Part shown: in pieces, positions 27,160 to 36,320 of the stretch
Numbering within the stretch: position 1 is the first letter of the stretch
Layout: each line of letters starts with the position of its first letter
Program-made: the position numbers and the translations under genes
Notes under the pieces: model-generated
Databases searched by the model: none
The model's input: the letters and a program-made list of their open reading frames with translations, nothing else
Told to the model about the DNA's origin: nothing
Assembly: GCF_035590735.1 (NCBI RefSeq)
Contig: NZ_CP141595.1
Coordinates: 2,079,001 to 2,143,000 of the forward strand
Reading direction: 5' to 3'
DNA length: 64,000 nt
DNA from: Rossellomorea aquimaris
GTDB lineage: Bacteria > Bacillota > Bacilli > Bacillales > Bacillaceae_B

Positions 27160-29046
27160 ATGGGGAAACAACATTATACGATTGGCATGGCCGGACATAT
27201 TGATCATGGGAAAACCACTCTCACAAAGGCCCTTACTTCTGTCGATACTGATCGATTAAAAGAGGAAAAGGAGCGCTGCATCTCGATTGAACCCGGGTTT
27301 GCCCCTTTATATCAAGATGAAGATATGGAGATTTCTGTAGTGGATGTTCCTGGTCATGAGCGGTTTATTCGCCAGATGATCGCAGGTGTGGCCGGAATCG
27401 ATCTCGTTGTGATAGTGGTAGCCGCAGACGAAGGTGTTATGCCGCAAACGAAGGAACACCTTGATATACTTTCGCTACTAGGAATCACTCAAGGCATTGT
27501 CGTGCTGACGAAAATATCGAAAGTTGAAGAAGAACTAAGGGATATGGCTCTTGAAGAAGTGATAGATGAGTTGAAGGGAACGGTATTTGAAGGGTGTCAT
27601 GTATTGATGGTAGATAGTCTATCGGGAGAGGGTGTAGAAAAGTTAAATCAGAAAGTCATTACTGTATTAAAGGGGATGGTTTCAAGAAGTGTAAGAGGCG
27701 ATTTTCGTTTGCCGATTGATCAAGTTTTTACTGTGAAGGGTCAGGGAACAGTCGTAAGAGGGACTGTTTTTGAAGGAACCTTGGATACTGGAGAGGAACT
27801 CATCATATTACCTCAAGGAATACATACGAAAGCGAAACAAATTCAAGCCCATCATAGGAAAGAGAGTAGTGCTTATGCTGGTCAGCGTGCAGCGATAAAC
27901 CTTTCTGGAGTGGATTACAAAGAATTGAAAAGAGGAAATGTACTCGTCACATCCACACATTTTACCGTGACTAACACGATTGATGTGTGTTTGGGAGTAT
28001 TACATGCAGTAAACCATCCTATCAAACAAAGAATGCCAGTTGTGGTTCATGTAGGTACTTCCGAAGTGATGGGGAAGCTTATATTTTTTGATCGAAATAA
28101 AGTGGATTCGGAAACGGACCATATTTTATGTCAGATCCGGCTTAATGAATCGGTTGTTGCAAAAAGAGGTGATCGTTTTATACTAAGAAGACCATCTCCA
28201 ATTGAAACCATCGGGGGAGGCTGGATTATTCAGCCGAATGGTGGGAAATACAAGTTCGGAGAGGAAACGATGGCCCTCCTTCAGTCTGAACTGCACGGTA
28301 CACCTGAGGAAAGAGTTCTAAGGCTGCTTGAACAACACAAATGTGTAGATAAAGATTTCATCTTAAGAGAAGCCTCTTTAACTCATGAAGAGCTTCAAGA
28401 TATGCTGCAGGATGATGGTCAATGGATTGTATTTTCAAAATCAAAGGTTACTCATGAGAAAATAGTGGGAGAATGCGTGAAATCGATCGAACAGATTCTT
28501 CGAGGGTTTCATGAGGAGTTTCCTTTATTACAAGGGATCAATATTGGTGAGTTGAAGCAATCTTTAAAAAGGTACTCAGGAGCTTTAGTGGACTATGCGA
28601 TTCAGCAAAAACATTGGAAACGAAACAGTGGTTATCTATGTTTAAAGGGATTCATTCCTCATTTACCTCCTGAATGGGTGAAACGATGCAATCAACTCCT
28701 TACTTTATTAGAGGCTGATGGTAAACAAGTAAAAGACATGGAAGAGTATTTTCATCAAGTAGGTATTCCTCAAAAATGGCAGTCTGTTTTTTACCCCTTT
28801 TTTATCCAGGAAAAGAAAATCGTACCATTGGATGATGAAAAAGCCTATTCTTATCAAGTTTTTATGAAAGCGGTTGAAGACTTAAAAGAAAAAACAGGGG
28901 AAACATTCGATATATCAGATGCCAAAGCCGCTTTGGGATTATCCAGAAAGTATATGATCCCGTTTTTAGAAAAGCTGGATAAGGACGGTCTGACTTTAAG
29001 GGTCCAGGGGCTGCGTAAGTGGATTGGAACAAGTATAAAGGAATGA
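27160..29046 (+). CDS. selB: Selenocysteine-specific elongation factor SelB
   Basis: A 628-residue SelB. The EF-Tu-like GTPase domain has G1 GHIDHGKT, the SelB-type switch ([13 protein letters not shown]), and G3 DVPGHERF; a beta-barrel segment follows ([20 protein letters not shown]), and the C-terminus has winged-helix repeats ending [16 protein letters not shown] and [11 protein letters not shown], which bind the SECIS hairpin. It carries selenocysteyl-tRNA to UGA codons. The G4 motif reads TKIS (residues 117-120) where TKxD is expected. The partner tRNA-Sec is at 15295-15391; selA and selD are not in the window. GAGAGAAGGTGAGAGG precedes the ATG, and the Nudix gene 29054 follows at 7 bp. 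Confidence 0.95.
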   Translation: MGKQHYTIGMAGHIDHGKTTLTKALTSVDTDRLKEEKERCISIEPGFAPLYQDEDMEISVVDVPGHERFIRQMIAGVAGIDLVVIVVAADEGVMPQTKEHLDILSLLGITQGIVVLTKISKVEEELRDMALEEVIDELKGTVFEGCHVLMVDSLSGEGVEKLNQKVITVLKGMVSRSVRGDFRLPIDQVFTVKGQGTVVRGTVFEGTLDTGEELIILPQGIHTKAKQIQAHHRKESSAYAGQRAAINLSGVDYKELKRGNVLVTSTHFTVTNTIDVCLGVLHAVNHPIKQRMPVVVHVGTSEVMGKLIFFDRNKVDSETDHILCQIRLNESVVAKRGDRFILRRPSPIETIGGGWIIQPNGGKYKFGEETMALLQSELHGTPEERVLRLLEQHKCVDKDFILREASLTHEELQDMLQDDGQWIVFSKSKVTHEKIVGECVKSIEQILRGFHEEFPLLQGINIGELKQSLKRYSGALVDYAIQQKHWKRNSGYLCLKGFIPHLPPEWVKRCNQLLTLLEADGKQVKDMEEYFHQVGIPQKWQSVFYPFFIQEKKIVPLDDEKAYSYQVFMKAVEDLKEKTGETFDISDAKAALGLSRKYMIPFLEKLDKDGLTLRVQGLRKWIGTSIKE

Positions 29047-29053
29047 GGAAAGA

Positions 29054-29527
29054 ATGAAGGTAGAAACAGTGATGTATTCGTTAGTAATGATACAGCGTGG
29101 TGAGAAAGTGCTGTTATTAAATAGGCCGGAGCGGAAAGAATATCCCGGTTATATTGCCCCTGGAGGCAAAGTTGACTTTCCAGAAAGTCCTGCAGCCGGG
29201 GCGATTCGCGAAGTAAGAGAAGAGACGGGTTTACATATAGAGAAATTAAGGTATAAAGGGTTAGATGAATATGTTGTCCCTGAGAATCGATTTCGGTATA
29301 TAGTGTACAATTATCTTGCCTACGAAACCTCTGGGGAGCTACTTGATAATCCTCCCGAAGGGGACTTGGTATGGGTACCGAAAGCAGATGCGCTTGATTT
29401 ACCGATGCAGCCCTTTTTCAAACGGAAATTCCCATTGTTTTTCGAGGAAGGAACATTTGAGATTCATACTTCTTGGGATGGAAGCGATAAGAAGACTGCA
29501 GAAGTGATCATTCGTATTCTGTCATAA
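29054..29527 (+). CDS. Nudix hydrolase (MutT/8-oxo-dGTPase-like)
   Basis: A 157-residue Nudix protein. The Nudix box GGKVDFPESPAAGAIREV and its continuation REETGL fit GX5EX7REUXEEXGU. It starts MKVETVMYSLVMIQRGEKVL and contains the LNRPERKEYPGYIAPGGK substrate loop, like the YtkD/MutT-type nucleotide hydrolases; the substrate is not certain. GAGGAAAGA lies directly before the ATG, 7 bp after selB, so it belongs to the selB operon by position. Confidence 0.85.
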   Translation: MKVETVMYSLVMIQRGEKVLLLNRPERKEYPGYIAPGGKVDFPESPAAGAIREVREETGLHIEKLRYKGLDEYVVPENRFRYIVYNYLAYETSGELLDNPPEGDLVWVPKADALDLPMQPFFKRKFPLFFEEGTFEIHTSWDGSDKKTAEVIIRILS

Positions 29528-29611
29528 TGCTTCTCTTTCAAACATATATCATCGTAAATAAAAAAAACTAAATCATCGTTTGTAGCTTAAAAGAAAGTAG
29601 GAAAAGGAATC

Positions 29612-30169
29612 ATGAAAGAATTATGGAGCGCATTTGGTTGGGTTCTTCCAATTATTATAGTTGTGACGATGTCCCTTATCTTTGCGGTCTCCTTTTGGAA
29701 GAAAAGAAAAGGGAAGGGCAGATGGATGAACTTACTGCCTGTTCTATTTACGTGCATAACGATTGGAGGCATCTGTTTAATTACCCTGACACCTTTGACT
29801 GGTGGAAATGTGGCTGAGGGATCGGTGAATTTTGATCCATTCTCTAATCTTAAGTTGAATTTAATTTACCGAAATCATTTAGATGTACCCATTAGAAACC
29901 TGTTGGCTAATATATTATTGTTTATTCCTTTAACCTTTTTTATAGCTTGGTGGATGAGGCATTCGAAACAAATTATTCTGATGGTCACGTTTATTGGGGC
30001 ACTTTTTTCCTTCGGTATTGAATTTGCCCAATATTATTTACCTTTAGGAAGAGCGACGGATATTGATGATTGGATTATGAATACGCTGGGTTCATTTATA
30101 GGGGGCCTCCTATTTGTGATCGCACGTTTTATCTATAATATCTTGAAAATCAATAAGAAAGTAAACTGA
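29612..30169 (+). CDS. VanZ-family membrane protein
   Basis: A 185-residue membrane protein with five or so helices and the VanZ-family segments LITLTPL (after the second helix), NFDPFSNLK, VPIRNLLANILLFIPLTFF, and FGIEFAQYYLPLGRATDIDDWIMNTLGSFIGG. VanZ confers low-level teicoplanin resistance in enterococci, but most chromosomal homologues have no known role. Terminator at 30168. GAAAAGGAATC precedes the start. Confidence 0.88.
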   Translation: MKELWSAFGWVLPIIIVVTMSLIFAVSFWKKRKGKGRWMNLLPVLFTCITIGGICLITLTPLTGGNVAEGSVNFDPFSNLKLNLIYRNHLDVPIRNLLANILLFIPLTFFIAWWMRHSKQIILMVTFIGALFSFGIEFAQYYLPLGRATDIDDWIMNTLGSFIGGLLFVIARFIYNILKINKKVN

Positions 30170-30202
30170 GAGTATTAACGATATCGTTAATGCTCTTTTT
30201 TA
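30168..30202 (+). terminator. Terminator after the VanZ-family gene
   Basis: Stem AGAG-ATTAACGAT / ATCGTTAAT-CTCT with one unpaired base in each arm, then T run. Confidence 0.85.
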
Positions 30203-30344
30203 TTGTCAAAAATATTGCATAAATGCTAAAGCGGCATGATAAATTCCAAAACGGTGGATAAATCTTAGGATAAACTTACAAGGAAAATGTATAGTCCTTT
30301 CCCTTAAACAAAAGCTAACACTACATAAAAGGAGGTGAGTTCTC

Positions 30345-31559
30345 TTGCTGAAAAAAGGACTTAAAGGAATCCTGATAACGGCTGCATGCATCGTGATTTT
30401 GTTCCTCATCATGCACTGGGATGTGAAACAAGGTGTGAAAAACTATGCGAGGACTCACCCGGTTACGGAAACCCTTTCTCGTAAAGCTGCAATCAACGTG
30501 TATAATACAGGGAAGGACTTATATGAAAATTTGTTTGCGGATATTAAGAAAGCAGATGAGTTTATTTGGATTCATTTCTTCATTATCAGGGACGATCAGA
30601 TTTCCAACGAGTTTTTTGATTTGATGATTGAAAAGGCTACGGAAGGTGTAGATGTTCGATTGTCTGTCGACTTCCTTGGTTCAGATATTAAGAAGGAAAG
30701 TATAAAGAGGATGGAAGAAGGAGGGGTGAAGATTGTAAAAAGCAGACCTCTCTCCCTGAAGAATATCTTCTATTCCCTTCATCATCGGAATCATCGCAGG
30801 CTCGTTTCCATTGATCAAAGAATTGCTTATATTGGAGGCTTCAATATGGGGGATGAATATTTAGGGAAAGACCCGAAGCTTGGGTACTGGAGGGACTATC
30901 ATATACGGTTGGTGGGTGAAGCAGGAATCGAGGTGGCTCAACAGTTTAAAAGGGACTGGATCGAGGACGGGGCAGAAAGTATGGAGAGCGTACATCCTAC
31001 TCGTACTTCAAATGAAAATGAAGGGAGCAGCGTTCAATTCTTGTTCTCAACAGGAGACAGCATTGTAGATAAGACAGTAACCTGGATTAACAATTCGGAA
31101 AAGAGTGTCACCATTACAACGCCATACTTTCTACCTAATGGGAAACTTATATCAGCTTTAAAGAAAGCAGTGAAGCGTGGGGTGAAAGTGAAGATCCTCA
31201 TCCCGGACGATACGGATGCTTGGTTCACGAAGCCGCCAAGTTACAGAATAGAGAAAGATTTGTTAGAGAGTGGAGTGGATCTCTATTTATATGAAAAAGG
31301 ATTTTTCCACGGTAAAGTGCTTGTTATTGATCATAAATGGGCTGATATTGGTACAGCCAATTGGGACCCCCGAAGCTTCTACTTAAATGATGAAAGCAAC
31401 TGCATCATTCGCGATGCAAAAGTTGCCGCCGAATTAGAATCACTGATCCATAAAGACATTAATGATAGTAAAAAACTGACCATGAAGGATTTTAATGACC
31501 TCCCTGCCTGGGAAAAAGCGCTCCGTAAAACGCCTGAATGGGTATATTATTATTTCTAA
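30345..31559 (+). CDS. Cardiolipin synthase-like phospholipase D family protein (YwjE/ClsB type)
   Basis: A 404-residue membrane-anchored PLD-family protein with one N-terminal helix (GILITAACIVILFLIMHW). The second HKD motif is intact (HGKVLVID, then GTANWDPRS). The first reads HRRLVSID with H150 and D157 but Arg152 in place of the usual Lys (HxKx4D); the following IAYIGGFNMGDEYLGKD is typical for cardiolipin synthases. The short form (about 400 residues) resembles the minor B. subtilis enzyme YwjE. It would join two phosphatidylglycerols to cardiolipin, provided Arg152 is tolerated. Start TTG or the first in-frame codon at 30345 has AAAGGAGGTG upstream. Confidence 0.86.
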   Translation: MLKKGLKGILITAACIVILFLIMHWDVKQGVKNYARTHPVTETLSRKAAINVYNTGKDLYENLFADIKKADEFIWIHFFIIRDDQISNEFFDLMIEKATEGVDVRLSVDFLGSDIKKESIKRMEEGGVKIVKSRPLSLKNIFYSLHHRNHRRLVSIDQRIAYIGGFNMGDEYLGKDPKLGYWRDYHIRLVGEAGIEVAQQFKRDWIEDGAESMESVHPTRTSNENEGSSVQFLFSTGDSIVDKTVTWINNSEKSVTITTPYFLPNGKLISALKKAVKRGVKVKILIPDDTDAWFTKPPSYRIEKDLLESGVDLYLYEKGFFHGKVLVIDHKWADIGTANWDPRSFYLNDESNCIIRDAKVAAELESLIHKDINDSKKLTMKDFNDLPAWEKALRKTPEWVYYYF

Positions 31560-31648
31560 GAATAAATAATTTTTATTGAATAAGAAAATATGGTAAAGTG
31601 ATTTCATATCTTAAAAAGAATACACCTTACTGAAGAAAGGGATTGTCC

Positions 31649-31828
31649 ATGAGCGAGCTCTTGTTTGTATCTTTATTTATTCTTTCGTTATTGGCTTTTA
31701 AGTTTTTTAACGTGTTAAAGAAGAAACATGTGTCAAAGTCTCACAAGTCTGTAGCAGTTAGTATCGTGATCTTTTCTGTTATCGGCATGATGTTGACGGT
31801 CCTCTTTTATCTTCCCAATGCATCTTAA
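31649..31828 (+). CDS. Small membrane protein, 59 residues
   Basis: ATG 31649, behind AAAGGG at 31636-31641, opens a 59-residue protein with two hydrophobic helices (ELLFVSLFILSLLAFKFF and AVSIVIFSVIGMMLTVLFY) separated by a basic loop KKKHVSKSHKS. It has no recognised family. It stands alone, followed by a hairpin at 31862. Confidence 0.6.
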   Translation: MSELLFVSLFILSLLAFKFFNVLKKKHVSKSHKSVAVSIVIFSVIGMMLTVLFYLPNAS

Positions 31829-31861
31829 AGAAAGCAGCGCCCATATATTGATTTAAGGATT

Positions 31862-31897
31862 ACACACACGAGAAAAGTGTTCTTGTGTGTTTTTTTG
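31862..31897 (+). terminator. Hairpin terminator after 31649-31828
   Basis: ACACAC / GTGTGT arms around GAGAAAAGTGTTCTT, followed by seven T. Confidence 0.65.
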
Positions 31898-31974
31898 TGA
31901 GGCTATTTTCGCAAAGATTGTATTTTTGAAAAATATGGTCTGCCTGGTCTCTGTCAATCAGTATGTGCTGGATG

Positions 31975-32070
31975 GTGAGGGGAACTGCTCCGCTTGCAGC
32001 TAGCGTTCGGCCGAGCCTCCTCAGCTTAGCCGAAAGGGGCCTCGGCACGACCAAAATCCGCCGGAGTTTC
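31975..32070 (-). repeat. Diverged GC-rich intergenic repeat, minus orientation
   Basis: Read on the minus strand, it shows ACTCCGGCGGA, GCCGAGGCCCC, AGCTGAGGAGGCTC and AAGCGGAGCAGTTCC in the same order as the blocks of the element at 32238-32364. It is a degenerate family member in opposite orientation. Confidence 0.5.
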
Positions 32071-32237
32071 TTTAAGAGATTTTCGTGACAGAGCTAAAAG
32101 GTGTCAGAGTACAATCTAATTGGAAAACACAATTTTTCTTCCTTAATAAGAAATCAATCTTCTCTACTCAACTTAAATGAGATTGTTTGCTAAAATTTTT
32201 GATTTTATGTATTTCTTTTAAGGATACATGCTCAGAA

Positions 32238-32364
32238 AGTTGATTGTAGCGGAAGGTGCTCGACTCCTGCGGGAATTGCCGGACAGGTGAGACCCCGGAG
32301 ACGAAGTCGAGGAGGCTCACCGCCAGCCCCGCGGAAAGTGAGCATCCTGTAGCGGAAGTCAACT
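32238..32364 (+). repeat. GC-rich intergenic repeat (same family as 6319-6446)
   Basis: A 127-bp element bounded by AGTTGA / TCAACT, with inner direct copies of TGTAGCGGAAG near both ends and a hairpin GTGAG..CTCAC. It shares GACTCCTGCGGGAA, GTGAGAC, GAGGAGGCTCAC and CCGCGGAAAG with the module at 6319-6446. Similar sequences are, from memory, frequent between genes in Bacillaceae; copy number here cannot be counted beyond this window. Confidence 0.75.
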
Positions 32365-32611
32365 ACTGCTTTCTTCTTTAAGATAGCAACAAACTTTACG
32401 AAAAGATTCTGTTGTAAAAGAGAATTGGTCGTCATTATATGGACAGCTATAATCAGTAAGTGGTTGATCATCTTCTAATAAACGTAGCTGCTATCTTTCG
32501 TCCGTGAATTTGATATGATAAGAGAAGGTTTATTTCATGTATGCAAGACTGTGACTTAAACATAAATCGTCGAACATATAAATGTACGAGAGGCAATAAA
32601 GGAGAATACAG

Positions 32612-33268
32612 ATGAAAGCTGCAATGATTTTTGACATGGATGGAACGTTATTTCAAACGAATCGTATTCTTGAAGCTTCACTTCATGATACCTTTCAACG
32701 ACTTAGAGATGAAGGAATTTGGAAAGAGGAAACACCTCTTGAAATATACAGAGAAATTATGGGTGTCCCTCTTTCTATTGTGTGGAAAACACTTTTACCT
32801 CATCATCCCTTACATATACATGGGAAAGTGAATGATGTATTTCATGAAAGACTGATTGAAAATATTCAAAAAGGAAATGGAGCTCTCTATCCACATACGG
32901 AGGAAGTATTAGCTTATTTATCAGGGAGAGGGTTTCCGATCTTTGTGGCAAGCAACGGATATCCTCAATATTTAAAGACGATCGTCGAGTACTTTCATTT
33001 GGATCAATGGATCCTGGACTGCTACAGCATTCAGGAAATACAATCAAATGACAAAGGGGAGTTGATTCGAAGAATCAAAGAAGAACACAATCTTACTTAT
33101 GGGGTTGTGATTGGAGATAGATTGTCTGACTTCAAAGGAGCAGAGGTAAACCAATTTCTTTCGATAGGTTGTGCCTTTGATTTTTCTCAGGAAAGAGAAT
33201 TAAGTGAAGCGGATATCGTGGTTAAAGATCTCTTGGAGGTTAAAGAGTATCTGGATGAAATGAAATAA
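32612..33268 (+). CDS. HAD-superfamily hydrolase
   Basis: A 218-residue HAD phosphatase: motif I DMDGTLFQT (nucleophile Asp plus acid-base Asp), motif II VASNGYPQ, and motif IV GDRLSDFKGA near the C-terminus, with a helical cap after motif I. Members act on small phosphate esters such as nucleotides or sugar phosphates; no subgroup can be named safely. AAAGGAG precedes the ATG. It is 13 bp upstream of a Nudix gene, and both probably form one transcript. Confidence 0.88.
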   Translation: MKAAMIFDMDGTLFQTNRILEASLHDTFQRLRDEGIWKEETPLEIYREIMGVPLSIVWKTLLPHHPLHIHGKVNDVFHERLIENIQKGNGALYPHTEEVLAYLSGRGFPIFVASNGYPQYLKTIVEYFHLDQWILDCYSIQEIQSNDKGELIRRIKEEHNLTYGVVIGDRLSDFKGAEVNQFLSIGCAFDFSQERELSEADIVVKDLLEVKEYLDEMK

Positions 33269-33281
33269 AGGAGGGATTCGG

Positions 33282-33908
33282 GTGGAGGATGAACAACTTG
33301 CCGTCTTTGATGAATACGGTAATAGGCTTGGAGTAGCCAGTCGTTCCGAGGTGCATAAAAAGGGATATTGGCATGAAACCTTTCATTGCTGGCTTGCGCA
33401 TTATGATGAGAGTAGTGATGAGGCCTATATTTATTTCCAAATGAGAAGTGATAAGAAAAAGGATTTCCCTGGCTTACTCGATATTACTGCAGCTGGACAT
33501 ATTTTGTCACAGGAGAAGATTGAAGACGGTGTGAGAGAAGTTCATGAAGAGCTTGGACTTCTTATTACGATAGATGAACTGCAATCATTAGGAATCGTTA
33601 AAGGAGAGTTAATTCAACAGGATATTAACGATCGGGAACTAACTCACGTATTCCTGTATTCCAAGCCGGTAGCATATGAAGAATTTCAACTTCAGTTAGA
33701 AGAAGTGTCCGGTATTTTCCGTTCGACTCTTCAGGACTTTAAAGCGCTCGTTCAACAAACGAAAGCTGAAATCGAAGTAGTAGGATTTCTTGTTAATGAA
33801 ACAGGGAAAAAGGACTTCATGAAGCAAAAGGTGAGGTACCATCACTTTGTTCCACATGAAAGGTCCTACCTTCTAGAAATAATTGAGCGTATATCGGCTC
33901 ATCTTTAG
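33282..33908 (+). CDS. Nudix hydrolase (isopentenyl-diphosphate isomerase-like subgroup)
   Basis: A 208-residue Nudix protein with an N-terminal module EDEQLAVFDEYGNRLGV, the HETFHCWLAH segment, and a Nudix box in AGHILSQEKIEDGVREVHEE followed by LGL. This arrangement resembles the IDI-like Nudix proteins of bacteria, which include MutT-type and YfcD-type enzymes of uncertain substrate. The GTG at 33282 is chosen for its AAAGGAGGGATT site. It is coupled to the HAD gene upstream. Confidence 0.82.
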   Translation: MEDEQLAVFDEYGNRLGVASRSEVHKKGYWHETFHCWLAHYDESSDEAYIYFQMRSDKKKDFPGLLDITAAGHILSQEKIEDGVREVHEELGLLITIDELQSLGIVKGELIQQDINDRELTHVFLYSKPVAYEEFQLQLEEVSGIFRSTLQDFKALVQQTKAEIEVVGFLVNETGKKDFMKQKVRYHHFVPHERSYLLEIIERISAHL

Positions 33909-34003
33909 AAATTAATTCGTACTTCCCATAGTCAATATGGATAATGAAGGCTATTATAGTAATCTAGTACATACATAAACGATAAGAGAGTAGGAGGACA
34001 CAC

Positions 34004-34630
34004 TTGAACGGCACAGCACATATGGCAATTGGAGCAGCAACTGGTTTTATTGTGGCCAACTCATTTGGATCCGGACCTGACATAACGGCCGCACTTGTGG
34101 CAATAGGTGGGGTATCCGGACTCATGCCTGATATGGATATTGACGGAAAGCTTAGTAACAAGGTTACTTTTTCACCAAAAATGATCAGAGCAGTGGCACA
34201 AATCATTGGTTTTTTAATGATGGTATACAGCTATCTTGAAGGAATTGGAAAAGAACGATGGCTTGGTATTGGATATGGTGCAGGAATGATGGTTTTCTCC
34301 AGTTTCATTACCCAGAGAAGAATGCTGATGATTACAGGCATCGGTGTGACAGCATGCGGTTGGCAGTTGAATGAAACGTGGTTATGGTTGTTAGGTATTT
34401 ATATTTTCATCGCCTCATTCGTTTCACATCGCAGTTATACTCACTCTGTTCTTGGGATTGCATATTACGGCATGATTGCTCATTATCTAGAGTCTTCTAT
34501 AATGATTGATGGAGTGTTTGAGGCGTGTGTAATCGGATATGCAAGTCATCTGATCGCGGATATGAAATTTCTTCCTTTTAATAAGAGAGGCATAAAGCTT
34601 TTCCTTCCCCTTTCATCCAAAGAAATCTAA
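34004..34630 (+). CDS. Membrane-bound metal-dependent hydrolase (YdjM/YvsG family)
   Basis: A 208-residue membrane protein of the DUF457/YdjM family: conserved NGTAHMAIGAATGF at the start, a GLMPDMDIDGK acidic motif, HRSYTHSVLG and a C-terminal YASHLIADM histidine. These His and Asp residues suggest metal binding in the membrane. The TTG start at 34004 has TAGGAGGAC upstream. E. coli YdjM is SOS-controlled, but no LexA box was seen here. Function unknown. Confidence 0.85.
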   Translation: MNGTAHMAIGAATGFIVANSFGSGPDITAALVAIGGVSGLMPDMDIDGKLSNKVTFSPKMIRAVAQIIGFLMMVYSYLEGIGKERWLGIGYGAGMMVFSSFITQRRMLMITGIGVTACGWQLNETWLWLLGIYIFIASFVSHRSYTHSVLGIAYYGMIAHYLESSIMIDGVFEACVIGYASHLIADMKFLPFNKRGIKLFLPLSSKEI

Positions 34631-34694
34631 AATGTGTTTACACCCACTTGACCATTATTTCCCGATACATTAAAATAATGGATACACTTTAAAT

Positions 34695-34964
34695 AGTTAA
34701 ATGCGATGAGGAAGAAGAGTAGACGAACGAAACATTTCAGAGAGCTGATGGCTGGTGAGAATCAGTATGGTGAAATCGTTGAATGGGCTTTTGAGCATCC
34801 AGGCTGAAATTAAGTAGGTTATGGCGGAGGGTCTCACCGATAAAAGAGACGATGTATCGAAGGCGACTTCTGTACAATTAAGTGCGTTTACTAAAGTGTA
34901 AGCGAATGAAGGTGGCACCACGGGTTTCTCGTCCTTTTTTAGAGGATGAGAAGCCCTTTTTGTG
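34695..34964 (+). promoter_or_regulatory. T-box riboswitch, tryptophan-specific
   Basis: The leader upstream of trpS has a stem I start GCGATGAGGAAGAAGAGTA, a specifier region with codon UGG (34784-34786) and the T-box AAGGTGGCACCACGG (34909-34923). The terminator stem GGGTTTCTCGTCC / GGATGAGAAGCCC (34922-34934 with 34944-34956) follows with a T tract. Uncharged tRNA-Trp should pair with the specifier and the T-box to prevent termination and turn on trpS. Confidence 0.92.
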
Positions 34965-34998
34965 TTTATTTTTATTATTTTGATCGGAGGGAATTGTT

Positions 34999-35997
34999 AT
35001 GAAAAAACATGTTCTGACGGGGATTAAACCAACAGGAAGTATTCATTTGGGGAATTATATTGGTGCAATCAAACCGGCATTACATTTGGCAGAGAATCAA
35101 TCCTACAATGCAGCTTATTTTGTTGCGGATTATCATGGTTTAACGAAGATACATGATCAGCATGAAATGAAAGAACTATCTTATGGAGTTGCAGCAGCTT
35201 GGTTAGCGTTAGGTTTGAATCCTGATAGAGCGATCTTTTATCGTCAATCTGATGTACCTGAAATTTTTGAATTGAGCTGGATCCTGTCTTGTTTTGCACC
35301 GAAAGGGTTAATGAACCGGGCCCACGCATATAAATCATTGGTCGAAGAAAATGAAAATAGCGGCAAAGATGTTGATGCAGGGGTCAATATGGGCTTATTC
35401 ACCTATCCGATTTTGATGGCGGCAGATATCCTTCTATTCCAAACGGAACTGGTTCCTGTAGGGAAAGATCAAATTCAGCATGTTGAAATTGCAAGGGATA
35501 TAGCAGAAAACTTTAATAAGCAATATGGAGAAACATTTGTCATACCTGAATATGTGATTCAAAAAGAAACAGCAGTTCTCCCTGGATTAGACGGACGTAA
35601 AATGAGTAAAAGTTATAACAACACCATTCCATTATTTGAAGAACCAAAAAAGCTTCAGAAATTAATCAATAAAATCAAAACAGATTCTACACCCCATGAA
35701 GAGCCTAAGGATCCGGATTCATCCGTCATATTTTCGCTCTATAAAGAATTTGCTACATCCGAACAGGTTGAAGAAATGAGAAGGAGATTTCAAGGGGGAA
35801 TAGGTTGGGGAGAAGCGAAAAAAGAGCTCTTTCAAGTCATGAATTCATTTATCGAAGAACCAAGATCGAAATATGAAGAACTGATGGCCTCCCCTCATAT
35901 GTTGGATGACATCTTACAAAATGGAGCAAAAAAAGCACGGGAAAAAACAATCCCATTCATGAAAGAGATTAAAAGGGAAATAGGGATATATCATTGA
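34999..35997 (+). CDS. trpS: Tryptophanyl-tRNA synthetase
   Basis: A 332-residue class I synthetase. It has the HIGH-like motif GSIHLGNYIGAI, the Asp/Gln substrate pocket segments, and the KMSKS motif (DGRKMSKSYNNTI). It charges tRNA-Trp in the cytoplasm. GATCGGAGGG precedes the ATG, and expression is controlled by the T-box upstream. Length is as expected for Bacillus TrpRS (about 330). Confidence 0.98.
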   Translation: MKKHVLTGIKPTGSIHLGNYIGAIKPALHLAENQSYNAAYFVADYHGLTKIHDQHEMKELSYGVAAAWLALGLNPDRAIFYRQSDVPEIFELSWILSCFAPKGLMNRAHAYKSLVEENENSGKDVDAGVNMGLFTYPILMAADILLFQTELVPVGKDQIQHVEIARDIAENFNKQYGETFVIPEYVIQKETAVLPGLDGRKMSKSYNNTIPLFEEPKKLQKLINKIKTDSTPHEEPKDPDSSVIFSLYKEFATSEQVEEMRRRFQGGIGWGEAKKELFQVMNSFIEEPRSKYEELMASPHMLDDILQNGAKKAREKTIPFMKEIKREIGIYH

Positions 35998-36120
35998 AAT
36001 AGAACATGTTGATGAAACGCAAAATCCTTATTTTTTTCAGATAATTCATAATTCTCATTGACATTTCTCCTTCTATGTTATAAGTTATGGGAAAGTTATT
36101 TTTCACAAAATCATATAGTT

Positions 36121-36280
36121 TCTTATCAAGAGAGGTAGAGGGACTGGCCCGAAGACACCTCAGCAACCAGCCAAAGTTTTAGGTATGGTGCTAATTCCAG
36201 CAAGTTGATGTCAACTTGGACGATAAGAGGGAGAACGAACGTACAAAACCTTCTTATTTTCATTAAGAAGGTTTTTTTGT
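36121..36280 (+). promoter_or_regulatory. SAM riboswitch (S-box) controlling the met operon
   Basis: The aptamer shows the S-box landmarks: TTATCAAGAGAGGTAGAGGG, GGCCCGAAGACACCTCAGCAA, a kink-turn region, and GGACGATAAGAGGGAG. The terminator with stem AACCTTCTTA / TAAGAAGGTT and seven T (36245-36278) follows. High S-adenosylmethionine should favour termination and shut down metI-metC-yitJ-metH. Confidence 0.95.
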
Positions 36281-36320
36281 TTTTTCCCTTTTCGTATTCA
36301 AGATAGAAAAGGAGAGAAGA

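Larger units (their letters stand above)
31829..32611. other. Repeat-rich intergenic stretch without a recognised gene
   Basis: About 780 bp between the 59-residue gene and the HAD gene. It holds a hairpin with T tract (31862-31897), two GC-rich repeat elements in opposite orientation (31975-32070 and 32238-32364), and AT-rich DNA. Short open frames that cross the repeats have no ribosome sites and look like translations of the repeats themselves. Confidence 0.7.

Noticed and set aside
32168..32471. Open frames across the repeat element at 32238-32364
   Set aside because: They are translations of the GC-rich repeat in several frames, without ribosome sites.
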